Shown piece after piece: positions 26,201-35,172 of a DNA stretch of 64,000 nt. The notes under the pieces were generated by a model, which was not told the DNA's origin, ran no database searches, and worked only from the letters and a program-made list of their open reading frames with translations. The number at the start of each line of letters is the position of its first letter. Position 1 is the first letter of the stretch. Source of the DNA: JAWXUU01 sp044426045 (GTDB taxonomy: Bacteria > Bacillota > Clostridia > Christensenellales > CAMQZB01); the NCBI GenBank assembly GCA_044426045.1, contig JAWXUX010000004.1, positions 115,767 to 179,766 of the forward strand, read 5' to 3'. Made by a program: the position numbers and the translations under genes.

Positions 26201-29200
26201 GCTAATATTCAAAACTACAATACTATCGAATCTATCAGTGCTGTGGGAAATGTCACAATAGGTACAACTGGTTATACGAACAAAGGCGTAATCACAAATG
26301 GCGTATTGAGTGCGGCTGTAGCATCTGGTTATTCAGATGAATGGTTCCCAATCACGGCAACAACTAATAAAATGGTATTCTCTAGCGATGCATCTTCAGG
26401 CGTATATCAACACACGTCAGGTGGTACACTTGAATTCACTAAAAAAGAAGATGGCAGTGTGGAAGTCACAGATGCTGATGCAGTCGTGCTTTATACCTAC
26501 CCTTCAGACAGTGCAATATATTTGAGTATCATGACTGCGGATGTAACGGGACTTATTGTGAATAGCGGTGTGGAAATTGAAACTATTTCTGCAATCAACA
26601 AAATCTCGAAGTTCTATAACTATGGAGCTATAAATGAAGTATTTGGTACAACAGTAACTTTGTCATCAAATACTGGTACGATTGGAACAATAAGTGGATC
26701 TGCAGTAACAGTCACAAATACTGGAACGATTAAAGATATAATAGCTTCTGGTAATTTTACTATAACAAATGGCTCTACGGAAGATAAAACTGGTGCAGTA
26801 GGTATCATCAATACTATAACATCTACCACTGCAAGTACAAATGCTGTAACGGTTACAAACTATGGCAATATAACAGATAGCATATCAAAAGTTGCAGGCA
26901 CAGGGGCTCTCACTGTATACAACTATAGCACTATGCCTTTATCATGTAGTATAACAAATAACGTTGGATTGTTGACACTCACTGGAAACACCAGTGCTGT
27001 AACAGAAAGTTTGTTCACTGGAGCTATATCAACAAATGGCAGTCTAACATTGGCAGGTTATTTAAGTACGAATGTTTCAACTGATCCAGTCACAGTAACA
27101 TTAACGGATCAAGCAATGATATCAGCAGCAACGTCAGGTTTTTATTTGGAAGTTCTTGAAAAAGAAACTGGTGATATCGGTAATTTGTATTTGAATATGA
27201 CATCAACAACAGATGGAAATAACACCATTGATGTTACCGCACTTAGCAATGCGACACTTTCGGGCGAAACTGCAAAGGGAACAGTGCTTGTTGGATACAA
27301 TGACGATATTGTTGCAATGACATCAGCTTCTGGAACTATAACAGAAACAATCACCGGTGATGTAACTATTTCAGGAACAACAGTGACAATAGGTAGCACA
27401 GAAAACACAGGTGTTGAAGTTGGGAAGGGAAAAACTGTTGTTTTATCATCAACAGCAGCCACAACACTCACAAACTATGGAACATTGGGTGATATCGTAT
27501 ATCCAGCACAAACTAAATTAACAATTATTAACTATGGAACAATAGGTAGTGTTACGGCAGGCGGTGCGGTTACTATTTCGGAAAACACTGATACAATTGG
27601 TAGTGTGGATTCTGGTGGTGCAGTCACAATCACTTCAACATCAAGCAGTGGTGAAATAGCTACTGGTTCAATAGCAGCTGCCGTGGGTGAATCAATAAAA
27701 TTCGCAACATCAATTGATATTGGTTCTTCAAGTGCTGCAAATGGTTACACTATTGGTGATATATCTTATAAAGAAGGGACTTCATCTTCGGCCGATAATG
27801 ATATCTATAATGGAACAGGAACAATCGGAGATATCACAGTGAATTCATCAAGTGATATAACAATTGTAAGTAATGCAGGAACAATTGGCAATGTTAAAAA
27901 TGATACTACAAATGTTAAGGTAACAGCAAATGCAGGAACAATTGGAAGTTTGACATCAAAAACTACTATGCCAATAACATCTAATACAGGTAAAATTGGT
28001 GATGTGACGGCTGGAACAACTATCACGATCACATCCAATACTGGCGAAATTGGCAATTTGAATGCTGGAACAGCTATCACAATCACATCAAGTACAAATA
28101 AAATTAGTGAAGTGGTGGCTGGAACAACTATCACAATCACATCCAATACTGGTGAAATTGGCGATTTGGATGCTGGAACAACAGTAACTGTTGGTGCTTC
28201 AAAAAGCGCTATCGAAACAACGGGAAATTCTAATGTAGATGCAGTTATAAAAAATATAAATGCAGGAACAAGTTTGACGATATATCGCAATTTGGGCAAA
28301 ATTGGCAACATAGTTGCACAAACAAGCATAACAATTGGTCAAAATGAAGTCGACTATATGGAAAATCAAATCAACAGTGGAACGATTGGTAGCCTTGATG
28401 CTGGATTATCAGTTGCGATTTATACTGCCGATGAAGGGGGTTCAATAGCGACTGCTGCTGGTGAATCAATCACGATCGTATCAGCAATCAATATTGGTTC
28501 TTCAAATATTGCTAATGGAAATGATATTGGTGATGTATCTTACAAAGAAGGAACTTCAGCTACTTCAACTAGCTCCATTTATAATGGTGCAGGAATAATC
28601 GGGGATATATCAGTTAATACAACGAATAATATGGCTATTGAAAGTAATGCAGGCAAGATTGGCGATGTCAGAAATGATAATACAAACGTAAATATAAGAA
28701 ATAACACGGGTGAAATTGGAAATGTGACAGCTGCAACAGCAGTTGTTGTTGGTAATAGTAATACTGTTGATACCAAAGGAAACGACACAGACGCTGTAAT
28801 GGGAAGCATTACTGCTGGAACAACTATAAATGTCTATCGCAATTTGGGAACCATTGGGGATTTGACTGCTGGAACATATGTTTCTATTGGTCAAGGCAGT
28901 GCGGATTATATGGAATATCAAATCAACAGCGGAACTATTGGAAGTGTTGATGCTGGAACATATGTCGCAATCTACACAAAAGACACAAATGGTGAAATAG
29001 CAACTGGCGCGGATGAATCGATAACATTCACAACATACATAGATATTGGAACTGCAGATATTCTCAATGGTAACACTATTGGTGACATATCATATAAAGA
29101 AGGAATTTCATCTACGGTAGATAATGATATCTATAATGGCGAAAGTGGTGTGATTGGGGATATCACAGTGAATTCTTCAACTGATATCAGTATTCAAAGC

Positions 29201-32200
29201 AATGCGGGAACGATTGGAACTGTGACAAACGTGTTGGATAAAATTATCGTGACTACAAATACTGGTAGCATTGACAATTTGACTGCGACAGGAAATGTTA
29301 ACATTGGTGTCGCAAGTTCACTAGACGAAACAAATGGTAATAGCGATGCTGATGCCGAGATTGGAAATATCGTGGCTGGCGCAAACATCAATGTATATAA
29401 AAACGTTGGTAAAATTGGAAATCTTGAAAGCGGATCTGGCTATATTGTGATTGGTGAAAATTCAGTGGATTATGCTTCAAACAACAACAACAGTGGTTCG
29501 ATAGGTCAAATCACAACAAGCGAGGGCGTTGAACTTGTTTCTATTGCGATTGCAGATAATGGTGGCACATATGCAAGTGAATTTGTATTTGACTATGCAA
29601 CTGCAACTTTCTATTTCATTGATTCCACATCAGAATATGATATCGAATTGGAATCTGAATCGCTAACTGTATATAACATGAGCGAAAGCATTCCAACGGT
29701 GAATGTAACTTCTGGCGGAAATGTGACAAATGTGGCGTATGTCGACGAAGATAACAACAGCTATTATGCGGCTGTCAACTTGTTTGATGAAGTTGATGAA
29801 AATTCAACGGTGAAACTCACTGGCGATTTTGCAAGTTTGTATTTGGTTGGACCAGGCACAACAGTAAGCTATGGTGGAACAGTTGGTATTTTGGTAAAAG
29901 CTAATGCAAGTGCGACATATTATGCTGTTGATGAAAGTGGAATGATTTCCGAAGTTGGCGAAGGTGCAACGCTTTCAACAAAAGTGGTTTCAGAAGGAGT
30001 TCTTCAAATCTACATGACAACTGATGGAAACGCTCAAGAAGGTACAATAACTTTATTTGCTTCAGAAGGCACACTTTCAGATCAAACAGTAGACTTTGAA
30101 GTTGCAGACGGTGTGTACCTCACATACCTCACAGATATCGAGTTCACTGAACCTGATTTTTATGACAATGTAACAATCTCTGCTATCCACACTAAAAACG
30201 TGACTATTCAAGGGGATGATGGCGACGAAGTTCAATCAATCGTTTCTGACGTCACATATGAATTCTCAACAATCGTTAAAGAAACTGCTGTTGAAACTTA
30301 TGTTTATGACGGCGAAGTGAAAGCATATGTTGATTTGGGCGGAAAATATATCATTGCATACTACCAAGGCACAACGCTCAAAACAGACCCAACTGCTGTC
30401 GGCTCGTATGACGTTACTATCTTCAACATGGCAGACACATCTTCATACTATAAAATCGAAGGTGGGCTTGTGATTGAAGCGGCAGACACGCTCGAAATTT
30501 CAGCAGAAAATGCATTGATGTTTGTCGGAGATGATTATGAAGCGGAAGTGACTGGCGCTTACGGCGACGATGTGATTGACGTTGTTTATTCGACAACAGA
30601 TGGCACAATTGACGATTTCGCAACTTTGCCAGCAGGAACATACGAAGTTACTGTCACAGCAACAAATGCAAACTATGTGACTAAAACAAAAGTTGTTGAA
30701 GTTGAATTGGTAGATAAATACACAGTTGAGTTCAATACTAACAACGTAAGCGTATCTGCAACAGCGGAAAGTGCAACAACTGGGCTTGATGGAACATTGA
30801 GTGAACTTCCAACTATTTCAGATAATTCATACATATTCCTTGGTTGGTACACAGATGCCATTGATGGCGACCTCGTGACAACAGCTGAGGTATATGAAGG
30901 AAACACAACTTTATATGCTCATTGGCAAGAAGTTTCAGAAGCTACAACATATAAATTGAACTATGATGCAAATGGTGGTGAAGGCACAATGGACGGTCAA
31001 ACAATCGTTGGCGGAATTGATATCCAAGTTTCTGCAAACGGGTTTGAAAGAGAAGGATACAAATTCCTCGGTTGGTCTGAATCAGCAACAGAAGAAGCAA
31101 GCGTTACAGATCAAGCGACATATACAGTTGGCGATATTTCAGAAAATGTGACTCTATTTGCAATCTGGCAAGAAAAAACAGCTGTGTCAATCGATGAAAC
31201 TGCAAACGCAAGTGTAAGCTATGATGGCGACGTTAAAGTATATGCGATCTCAGGCGACAATTCAGAAATCGGATTTGTTGTTGAGTACTATGTATCAGAC
31301 GAAGAAACACCAGTCGCTGATCCAACAGATGTTGGTTCATACGATGTTGTGATTTCTCGTGACGAAGACGAAACATATAAAGCATATGAAAAAACAATAA
31401 CTGCTGGTTTGGTTATCACTCAAGCAACAAACGAAATCGCTGACCTTTCAATCGTAGGTTGGACATATGGTGAAACAGCAAACGCTCCAACAATCGAAAG
31501 TGCGTTGTTCGGTGCTGAAGATATTGTATATACATACGAAATTTCTGAAGGCACAGAATATGTTGCAACTGAAACAGTTTCAGATGCAGGTTCATACAAA
31601 GTGACTGCAACAATCGCAGGAACTGATAACTACTCTGAAACAACAGCAACAGCAACTTTCACAATCGAAAAAGCAGACCCAACAGTTCCAACTGGCTTAT
31701 ATGCAACAGCGGGCGACAAGCTTTCAAGCGTAGAATTGCCAGATGGCTGGGCTTGGGATTTGGAAGGTACAACTGTGATTGCAATAGACACAACATACAA
31801 AGCAACATACGTTGAAGATGATAATTATCTCGGCGTTACAAGTGCAGATGTTGGCATGACAATCTATTCAACAGTTGAGTCTTCAGATGATGTTTCTGCC
31901 GATGATTTGGCTGAGGCATATGAAATAATCAGCAGTGCTTCTGAAAATAATGCAGCATACAGCACAATCATTGATGGCATAGTTGCAGAAGCAAGCACAG
32001 AAGCTGAAATCGTTGAAATCGCAGAACTTCTTGAAAATATGGTAACGGAAACAACATCAAATCCAACGGCAATTGAAACATTAACATACGGCGAAAATTC
32101 TGCAACAGCATTGAAAACTGCAACAGTAGAAGTTGCAGAAAGCGATGAAAGCACAACTTCAATCACAATCACAACATCAGCAAGCGATGCAACCGGCATT

Positions 32201-32983
32201 TTGGTTACACCAGGTGTAGTTTCAAGCGCAACTGGTATCATCGAAAATGATATGGCAAGCGGAAGTTTGACAGATGTGAATGGCGACTCTATTGATTTGT
32301 CCGAGCATGAAATCACAACGTTTGATTATACTATCAAAGTTGTGAGGGGCAGTACTGATTCTGAAATCACGCAAGTGACAATAGCGTTTGAAGGTGAAGA
32401 AGGGGCAACATACTATGTGGCTCACGTGAAAGCTGATGGTGAAACTGTCGAATACTTGCCAGCAACATACGATCATGCTGCAAAAACTTTGACATTCACA
32501 ACAACTTCATTCTCACCATTCGTGGTTCTTGCAGTTCCTGTTACAACAAGCACATCAACAAGCAGTTCTTCAAGCTCATCTGGTTCACTAAATATTGACA
32601 GCTCAGCTCCAACTATGGAACAAGATGGCGATGTGGTGACTGTTTATGATGCTAATTTGTCTTCAATCACTGTGAACGGTGTGGCTTATGAATTCTCTGG
32701 AAGCACGGTGGAAATCGACCTTTCAGACCTTGGTGACGGGGACTACGAAATCGTGGCAACAGACAAATATAAGAGAACAACAACAATTTCTGCTAGCTAC
32801 GAAGCTCCGATTGTGACTCCAACAGTGACAGAAACTCCAACAGCGACAGAAACTCCAGTTGTGACTGAAACTCCAACAGAAACAACTTCAAGCTCTAATG
32901 CATGGATTTGGATTCTTGTTGCTGTTATAGCAATCGGCGGAATCGCAGGCTTTGTAATCTACAAAAAGAAGAAACAAAGCTAA
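23240..32983 (+). CDS. Giant repetitive cell-surface protein (3,247 residues)
   Basis: Secreted, membrane-anchored adhesin-like protein. Signal peptide 1-36 (IILVLALLLSLFSGV..., cut after AFA). Residues about 60-500 contain a GLUG-like beta-helix start (FHGVYDGGNYTISNMT). Residues about 515-2,090 are dozens of short parallel-beta-helix turns of the form GxIGDVxxGTxVxIxxNxG. Then MBG/Ig-like stretches and two Listeria-Bacteroides (InlB B) repeats ending in YAHWQE and FAIWQE (about 2,493-2,640). The C-terminus is TPT/ETP-rich, then a membrane helix (WIWILVAVIAIGGIAGFVIY) and KKKKQS; there is no LPXTG sortase motif. AGGAGG precedes the ATG. Probably phase-variable through the upstream inversion. 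Confidence 0.85.
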   Translation: MERLTKTNKVISIILVLALLLSLFSGVTITPQTAFAEEATDDSGTATIDDSSDPTDTTGDDTVATVEPIYVYYSDSDGTDAPTTALVGSGTEDSPFLISSVEDLYLINLLEEDNTAGNAYYFKQTKNIDMSDIANLSVNAISYLHYQEAYYYIDQTFHGVYDGGNYTISNMTKPLFQYIEGESLIGESDNADLDFYNSATQDALDIVTAGIFNLVIEDATIQDFPSEVGSEHLSAIAITSYNTAIVGVDFIGGEITSTGYHVSSFIGYASGYLLIEDCNMESTTVSTVGLSAGGLVNESYGQTFIYNINIDDDCVISSPATTGGLIRIAGYSIFSECENYATIVGQNVGGLVGYLNGLVNIDNCTVAGSLSFSDSASNGYIGGAIYRAEGTVATLDCDVDDATFPSVDYENSQYVATAIGYLYMAEIYSLDFNTEKNEITYYGFQSATNTLVLSGSEIVAYGETISLVEGFEISILKSMVLYIEDDIPSGHISVESQASVYTSNKNGVDITAGTNIKIYENTGTLGDLKASEMIVVGVSDSLDETSGNSDIDAVIGDITAGGSVNIYRNLGTIGKVTSESAYVSIGQDSVDYAEYQINSGTIGSIDAGTSVRIYTSDVNGEIATGDGESIVFTIYIEIGSSSVWNGNTIGDSSYKVASTGTSSIYNGEYGVIGDIINNSTYVVNVYVNEGTIGDVSNILTTVKIHSNDGTIGDLYALTTVIVGSSASEDETSGNGENGKINSITAGTSTTIYRNLGTIGDVTSGTYIRIGQDIDDDVIYELNTNSGTIGSLDAGTFVQIYTSDVNGEIATGEDESIVFTTYIQIGSSSILNGNTIGDSSSEVASTGTSSICNGEYGDIGDITVNTTDGITVKSNAGTIGNITNKGSNVTVGSSNNTDEAVGNSNANAKIGDITSKTQTIIYRNLGTIDDVNADTYIQVGQSTATSYPLNNNYGTIGDLTSVTYTYIYTNGTGSIGAIDAGTIVTVGSANIQNYNTIESISAVGNVTIGTTGYTNKGVITNGVLSAAVASGYSDEWFPITATTNKMVFSSDASSGVYQHTSGGTLEFTKKEDGSVEVTDADAVVLYTYPSDSAIYLSIMTADVTGLIVNSGVEIETISAINKISKFYNYGAINEVFGTTVTLSSNTGTIGTISGSAVTVTNTGTIKDIIASGNFTITNGSTEDKTGAVGIINTITSTTASTNAVTVTNYGNITDSISKVAGTGALTVYNYSTMPLSCSITNNVGLLTLTGNTSAVTESLFTGAISTNGSLTLAGYLSTNVSTDPVTVTLTDQAMISAATSGFYLEVLEKETGDIGNLYLNMTSTTDGNNTIDVTALSNATLSGETAKGTVLVGYNDDIVAMTSASGTITETITGDVTISGTTVTIGSTENTGVEVGKGKTVVLSSTAATTLTNYGTLGDIVYPAQTKLTIINYGTIGSVTAGGAVTISENTDTIGSVDSGGAVTITSTSSSGEIATGSIAAAVGESIKFATSIDIGSSSAANGYTIGDISYKEGTSSSADNDIYNGTGTIGDITVNSSSDITIVSNAGTIGNVKNDTTNVKVTANAGTIGSLTSKTTMPITSNTGKIGDVTAGTTITITSNTGEIGNLNAGTAITITSSTNKISEVVAGTTITITSNTGEIGDLDAGTTVTVGASKSAIETTGNSNVDAVIKNINAGTSLTIYRNLGKIGNIVAQTSITIGQNEVDYMENQINSGTIGSLDAGLSVAIYTADEGGSIATAAGESITIVSAINIGSSNIANGNDIGDVSYKEGTSATSTSSIYNGAGIIGDISVNTTNNMAIESNAGKIGDVRNDNTNVNIRNNTGEIGNVTAATAVVVGNSNTVDTKGNDTDAVMGSITAGTTINVYRNLGTIGDLTAGTYVSIGQGSADYMEYQINSGTIGSVDAGTYVAIYTKDTNGEIATGADESITFTTYIDIGTADILNGNTIGDISYKEGISSTVDNDIYNGESGVIGDITVNSSTDISIQSNAGTIGTVTNVLDKIIVTTNTGSIDNLTATGNVNIGVASSLDETNGNSDADAEIGNIVAGANINVYKNVGKIGNLESGSGYIVIGENSVDYASNNNNSGSIGQITTSEGVELVSIAIADNGGTYASEFVFDYATATFYFIDSTSEYDIELESESLTVYNMSESIPTVNVTSGGNVTNVAYVDEDNNSYYAAVNLFDEVDENSTVKLTGDFASLYLVGPGTTVSYGGTVGILVKANASATYYAVDESGMISEVGEGATLSTKVVSEGVLQIYMTTDGNAQEGTITLFASEGTLSDQTVDFEVADGVYLTYLTDIEFTEPDFYDNVTISAIHTKNVTIQGDDGDEVQSIVSDVTYEFSTIVKETAVETYVYDGEVKAYVDLGGKYIIAYYQGTTLKTDPTAVGSYDVTIFNMADTSSYYKIEGGLVIEAADTLEISAENALMFVGDDYEAEVTGAYGDDVIDVVYSTTDGTIDDFATLPAGTYEVTVTATNANYVTKTKVVEVELVDKYTVEFNTNNVSVSATAESATTGLDGTLSELPTISDNSYIFLGWYTDAIDGDLVTTAEVYEGNTTLYAHWQEVSEATTYKLNYDANGGEGTMDGQTIVGGIDIQVSANGFEREGYKFLGWSESATEEASVTDQATYTVGDISENVTLFAIWQEKTAVSIDETANASVSYDGDVKVYAISGDNSEIGFVVEYYVSDEETPVADPTDVGSYDVVISRDEDETYKAYEKTITAGLVITQATNEIADLSIVGWTYGETANAPTIESALFGAEDIVYTYEISEGTEYVATETVSDAGSYKVTATIAGTDNYSETTATATFTIEKADPTVPTGLYATAGDKLSSVELPDGWAWDLEGTTVIAIDTTYKATYVEDDNYLGVTSADVGMTIYSTVESSDDVSADDLAEAYEIISSASENNAAYSTIIDGIVAEASTEAEIVEIAELLENMVTETTSNPTAIETLTYGENSATALKTATVEVAESDESTTSITITTSASDATGILVTPGVVSSATGIIENDMASGSLTDVNGDSIDLSEHEITTFDYTIKVVRGSTDSEITQVTIAFEGEEGATYYVAHVKADGETVEYLPATYDHAAKTLTFTTTSFSPFVVLAVPVTTSTSTSSSSSSSGSLNIDSSAPTMEQDGDVVTVYDANLSSITVNGVAYEFSGSTVEIDLSDLGDGDYEIVATDKYKRTTTISASYEAPIVTPTVTETPTATETPVVTETPTETTSSSNAWIWILVAVIAIGGIAGFVIYKKKKQS

Positions 32984-33039
32984 TGCAAAAGAAGGTAACT
33001 AACTTTATCCCGAATTGCGGGACATAAATTCTATACTAA

Positions 33040-33079
33040 AAAAGAACGCAGAGGACCGCTAAACCTCTGCGTTCTTTTT
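33040..33079 (+). terminator. Terminator after the giant surface protein
   Basis: 15-bp stem AAAAGAACGCAGAGG / CCTCTGCGTTCTTTT plus T-run; strong intrinsic terminator 57 bp past the stop. Confidence 0.9.
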
Positions 33080-33137
33080 GTGGAAAAATGTGAAATAATA
33101 AATATGTAAAGAAAATGTAGAAAATTATTTAAATGGC

Positions 33138-33187
33138 TTGACAAGTAATATTTATAGTGTTATACTCAAATTACGCAAGGTTGTGAA
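33138..33187 (+). promoter_or_regulatory. Prophage repressor promoter with partial operator
   Basis: TTGACA (33138-33143), 17 bases, TATACT (33161-33166). Overlapping the start site is TTACGCAAGGTTGTGAA (33171-33187), whose left half TTACGCA equals the half-site of the palindrome at 34483. This suggests autoregulation by the XRE protein. Confidence 0.7.
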
Positions 33188-33264
33188 AAAAGTGAACTTA
33201 TATGAAAAAAAATTTTAAAATGTACAAATGATTAATTAAAAGATGCTTGCGGAACGGAGATATT

Positions 33265-33657
33265 ATGAAAAGACAAGTAAAGAAGTTTGGAGATTTAGCA
33301 AAAGAATTAAGAACAAGCAAAAGAATAACACTAAAAGAAATGGCAGAAACACTAGGTATATCACTAAGCTTGCTCAGTGATATTGAAAGTGATAGAAGAA
33401 AGCCGTTAAATGCTGAAAAAATTGAAAAACTTATTTTCAAAGTAGATGCGAGCGAAACAACGAGAAATGAACTCTACGATTTGGCAGCAAGGGATAATAA
33501 TGGACAAATACCAGAAGATATTGGTGATATATTTATGTATGAAGAGATTGGTGATATCGCAAGGCTTGCTCTCAGAAAGAGCAATCAAGGTAAGTTGACT
33601 ATAGAAGATTGGAAGAAGTTCATTCAAGAGAATGATATTGGAGATGATAATGATTGA
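33265..33657 (+). CDS. XRE-family prophage repressor
   Basis: 130 residues. HTH about 8-60 (LAKELRTSKRITLKEMAETLGISLSLLSDIESDRRKPLNAEKIEKL), then a short C-terminal segment with no peptidase domain. Such small repressors are inactivated by the neighbouring ImmA/IrrE protease instead of self-cleavage. GGAG precedes ATG 33265; the frame extends 6 codons further up without a site. It overlaps the protease gene by 8 bp. This pair marks the left, lysogeny-control end of the prophage. Confidence 0.87.
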   Translation: MKRQVKKFGDLAKELRTSKRITLKEMAETLGISLSLLSDIESDRRKPLNAEKIEKLIFKVDASETTRNELYDLAARDNNGQIPEDIGDIFMYEEIGDIARLALRKSNQGKLTIEDWKKFIQENDIGDDND

Positions 33658-34414
33658 ATTCGAATGTAAAAGATATAAAAGCAAAGTGCCTATGGTGAAA
33701 GATGAATATCTAGACGATTTTGCAAGTGCAATAATACAAGATTATAGGGAAGACCTCTTGTTATTCCCACAATCGCTTAACTATCAAGATTTTGCTGAAT
33801 TTTATCTGGGTGCTAACCTAGAGTTTCAACACATATTTTATAAGCAAGGTGAATCTCAAATTTTGGGTGCATCATCTTTTAATGATGGGGACAAGCTTAA
33901 GATCTTCGACAGGGAAAATATGTGCGCAACGAAAATTTCTCTTAAGAAAAATACTATTGTTCTTGATGTTGGTGTTTGCGATATGTCTAGAGGAGTCGAA
34001 AAATTTACTGGGCTTCATGAGTGCTCGCATTTGCTTGCGCATAAAAATATATATGAAAGAAGTCCACAACTAGATATGTTTGGTTATATTGATGGGAAAC
34101 AGTATGATAAAGTTGCATGTTGCAGAAGAACGGATTTTTTCCTTGCCAAAACACATCTTGAAACTCCGCTTGATTTTATAGAGCATCAAGCAAACTTTTT
34201 GGCAGCTGCGCTTGCAATGCCAAAAGAAAGTATTGTTCCATTTGCTAAGAAGATATTAAAGTCTTTGGGATATAATGATGGATACATAGAGCTTATTGGT
34301 TCAAGAGAAATTGAAGATGTAAAAACACTAAAAGCCGAAATAGCCGATATATACGAGATGTCTAAACAATGTGCTGGAATAAGATTGAAAAAGTTAGGAA
34401 TCATTTTGGATTGA
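33650..34414 (+). CDS. ImmA/IrrE-family metallopeptidase
   Basis: 254 residues. The zinc motif is HECSH in FTGLHECSHLLAHKN (about residues 120-125), typical of ImmA, which cleaves the cognate repressor after DNA damage. Of three possible ATGs (33632, 33644, 33650) the last has GGAG 6 bases before it. The coding overlap with the repressor gene supports a functional pair. A terminator follows, so the two genes are a self-contained lysogeny module. Confidence 0.88.
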   Translation: MIEFECKRYKSKVPMVKDEYLDDFASAIIQDYREDLLLFPQSLNYQDFAEFYLGANLEFQHIFYKQGESQILGASSFNDGDKLKIFDRENMCATKISLKKNTIVLDVGVCDMSRGVEKFTGLHECSHLLAHKNIYERSPQLDMFGYIDGKQYDKVACCRRTDFFLAKTHLETPLDFIEHQANFLAAALAMPKESIVPFAKKILKSLGYNDGYIELIGSREIEDVKTLKAEIADIYEMSKQCAGIRLKKLGIILD

Positions 34415-34444
34415 GTAATGATAATATTTGTTTGAAATAATTAA

Positions 34445-34473
34445 AATATGTGAGCAAGGCTCATATATTTTTT
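34445..34473 (+). terminator. Terminator of the repressor-protease pair
   Basis: 11-bp stem AATATGTGAGC / GCTCATATATT (one G-T) with a 3-base loop and a T-run. Confidence 0.8.
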
Positions 34474-34482
34474 AGAAAATAA

Positions 34483-34500
34483 TTACGCACATTTGCGTAA
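34483..34500. promoter_or_regulatory. Palindromic operator ahead of the early genes
   Basis: TTACGCA-CATT-TGCGTAA, a perfect 7-bp inverted repeat, 22 bases before the Com-like gene. It shares the TTACGCA half-site found at the repressor's own promoter, so it is the best candidate for the prophage immunity operator. Confidence 0.65.
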
Positions 34501-34521
34501 AATAAGTAATGGGAGGTTGTG

Positions 34522-34692
34522 ATGGATAAAATCAAGTGTACTGCTTGTGGAGTGAGACTTTTTGATATGCACTTAACAGGAAAAGTTGTAATAGAAATAA
34601 AATGTCCTAGATGTAAGACTATCTTAAAAATAAATAAAGAAAATAAAAGAATATTAACAGTAAATACTGAGCAACGGCATCAATATGAATGA
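34522..34692 (+). CDS. Com-like zinc-finger protein (56 residues)
   Basis: Too short for most gene finders but well supported: GGGAGG lies 6 bases before ATG 34522. The sequence has two zinc-binding Cys pairs, CTAC (6-9) and CPRC (28-31) in the context IEIKCPRCKTI. This is the layout of the Mu Com family (Cys-x2-Cys ... IKCPRC), small phage RNA/DNA-binding translational regulators. It sits just behind the proposed operator and ends in a terminator. Function here is inferred from the fold only. Confidence 0.7.
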   Translation: MDKIKCTACGVRLFDMHLTGKVVIEIKCPRCKTILKINKENKRILTVNTEQRHQYE

Positions 34693-34700
34693 CCAAATAG

Positions 34701-34738
34701 CCAGATGATTCACATGAGTGTTTCATCTGGTTTTTTTT
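34701..34738 (+). terminator. Terminator after the Com-like gene
   Basis: Stem CCAGATGA / TCATCTGG followed by eight T residues. A second inverted repeat, TTCAAAGGT / ACCTTTGAA (34764-34794), lies just downstream, before the next gene, and may be an operator. Confidence 0.8.
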
Positions 34739-34836
34739 ATTTGCAAAAAACTTTAAAAACTTTTTCAAAGGTGTCAAAAGGTGAAACCTTTGAATTTTAG
34801 AATACAGCCATAGAAAGGCAAAGGAGGTGAGAAGCT

Positions 34837-35160
34837 GTGAGTGCAAACGAACGTCGAGAAAAGATTTTGAATGACATTTGTGTCAGAAGAAATGAAAGCA
34901 TTGCAAACTTAATGCATGAATATGGAGTGTCGAGAAGTACGATCATTCGTGACATTCAATCACTTTCAGTTTCTCATCCAATCTACACTATTCAAGGCAA
35001 TGGGGGTGGCATTTATGTTGCTGATGGATACAGGCTATGTAAGCAGTATCTCAAATCAGACCAGCAAAACTTGCTAGAAGAACTTCTTCCTTCGTTGAAC
35101 GATGAACAAGCTGTGGTTATGGCAAGTATTTTAAAGACCTTTGCTTTTCCAAAAAAATAG
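34837..35160 (+). CDS. HTH-11 (DeoR/BirA-type) transcription regulator
   Basis: 107 residues. GTG start with AAGGAGGTGA before it. Winged helix about 5-65: RREKILNDICVRRNESIANLMHEYGVSRSTIIRDIQSLS, then a wing YTIQGNGGGIYVADGYR. No effector domain; the C-terminal 40 residues are helical. First gene of the prophage replication operon, followed 12 bp later by the SNF2 helicase. Confidence 0.8.
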   Translation: MSANERREKILNDICVRRNESIANLMHEYGVSRSTIIRDIQSLSVSHPIYTIQGNGGGIYVADGYRLCKQYLKSDQQNLLEELLPSLNDEQAVVMASILKTFAFPKK

Positions 35161-35172
35161 TAGGAGGAGAAT

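Noticed and set aside
24600..29400. Many long reverse-strand open frames inside the giant surface-protein gene
   Set aside because: They mirror the repeats of the plus-strand gene, have no ribosome sites and show repeat-derived composition.
32800..32983. LPXTG cell-wall sorting signal in the giant surface protein
   Set aside because: The TETPTETTSSSNAW stretch before the final helix has no LPXTG-like motif; membrane anchoring alone is supported.
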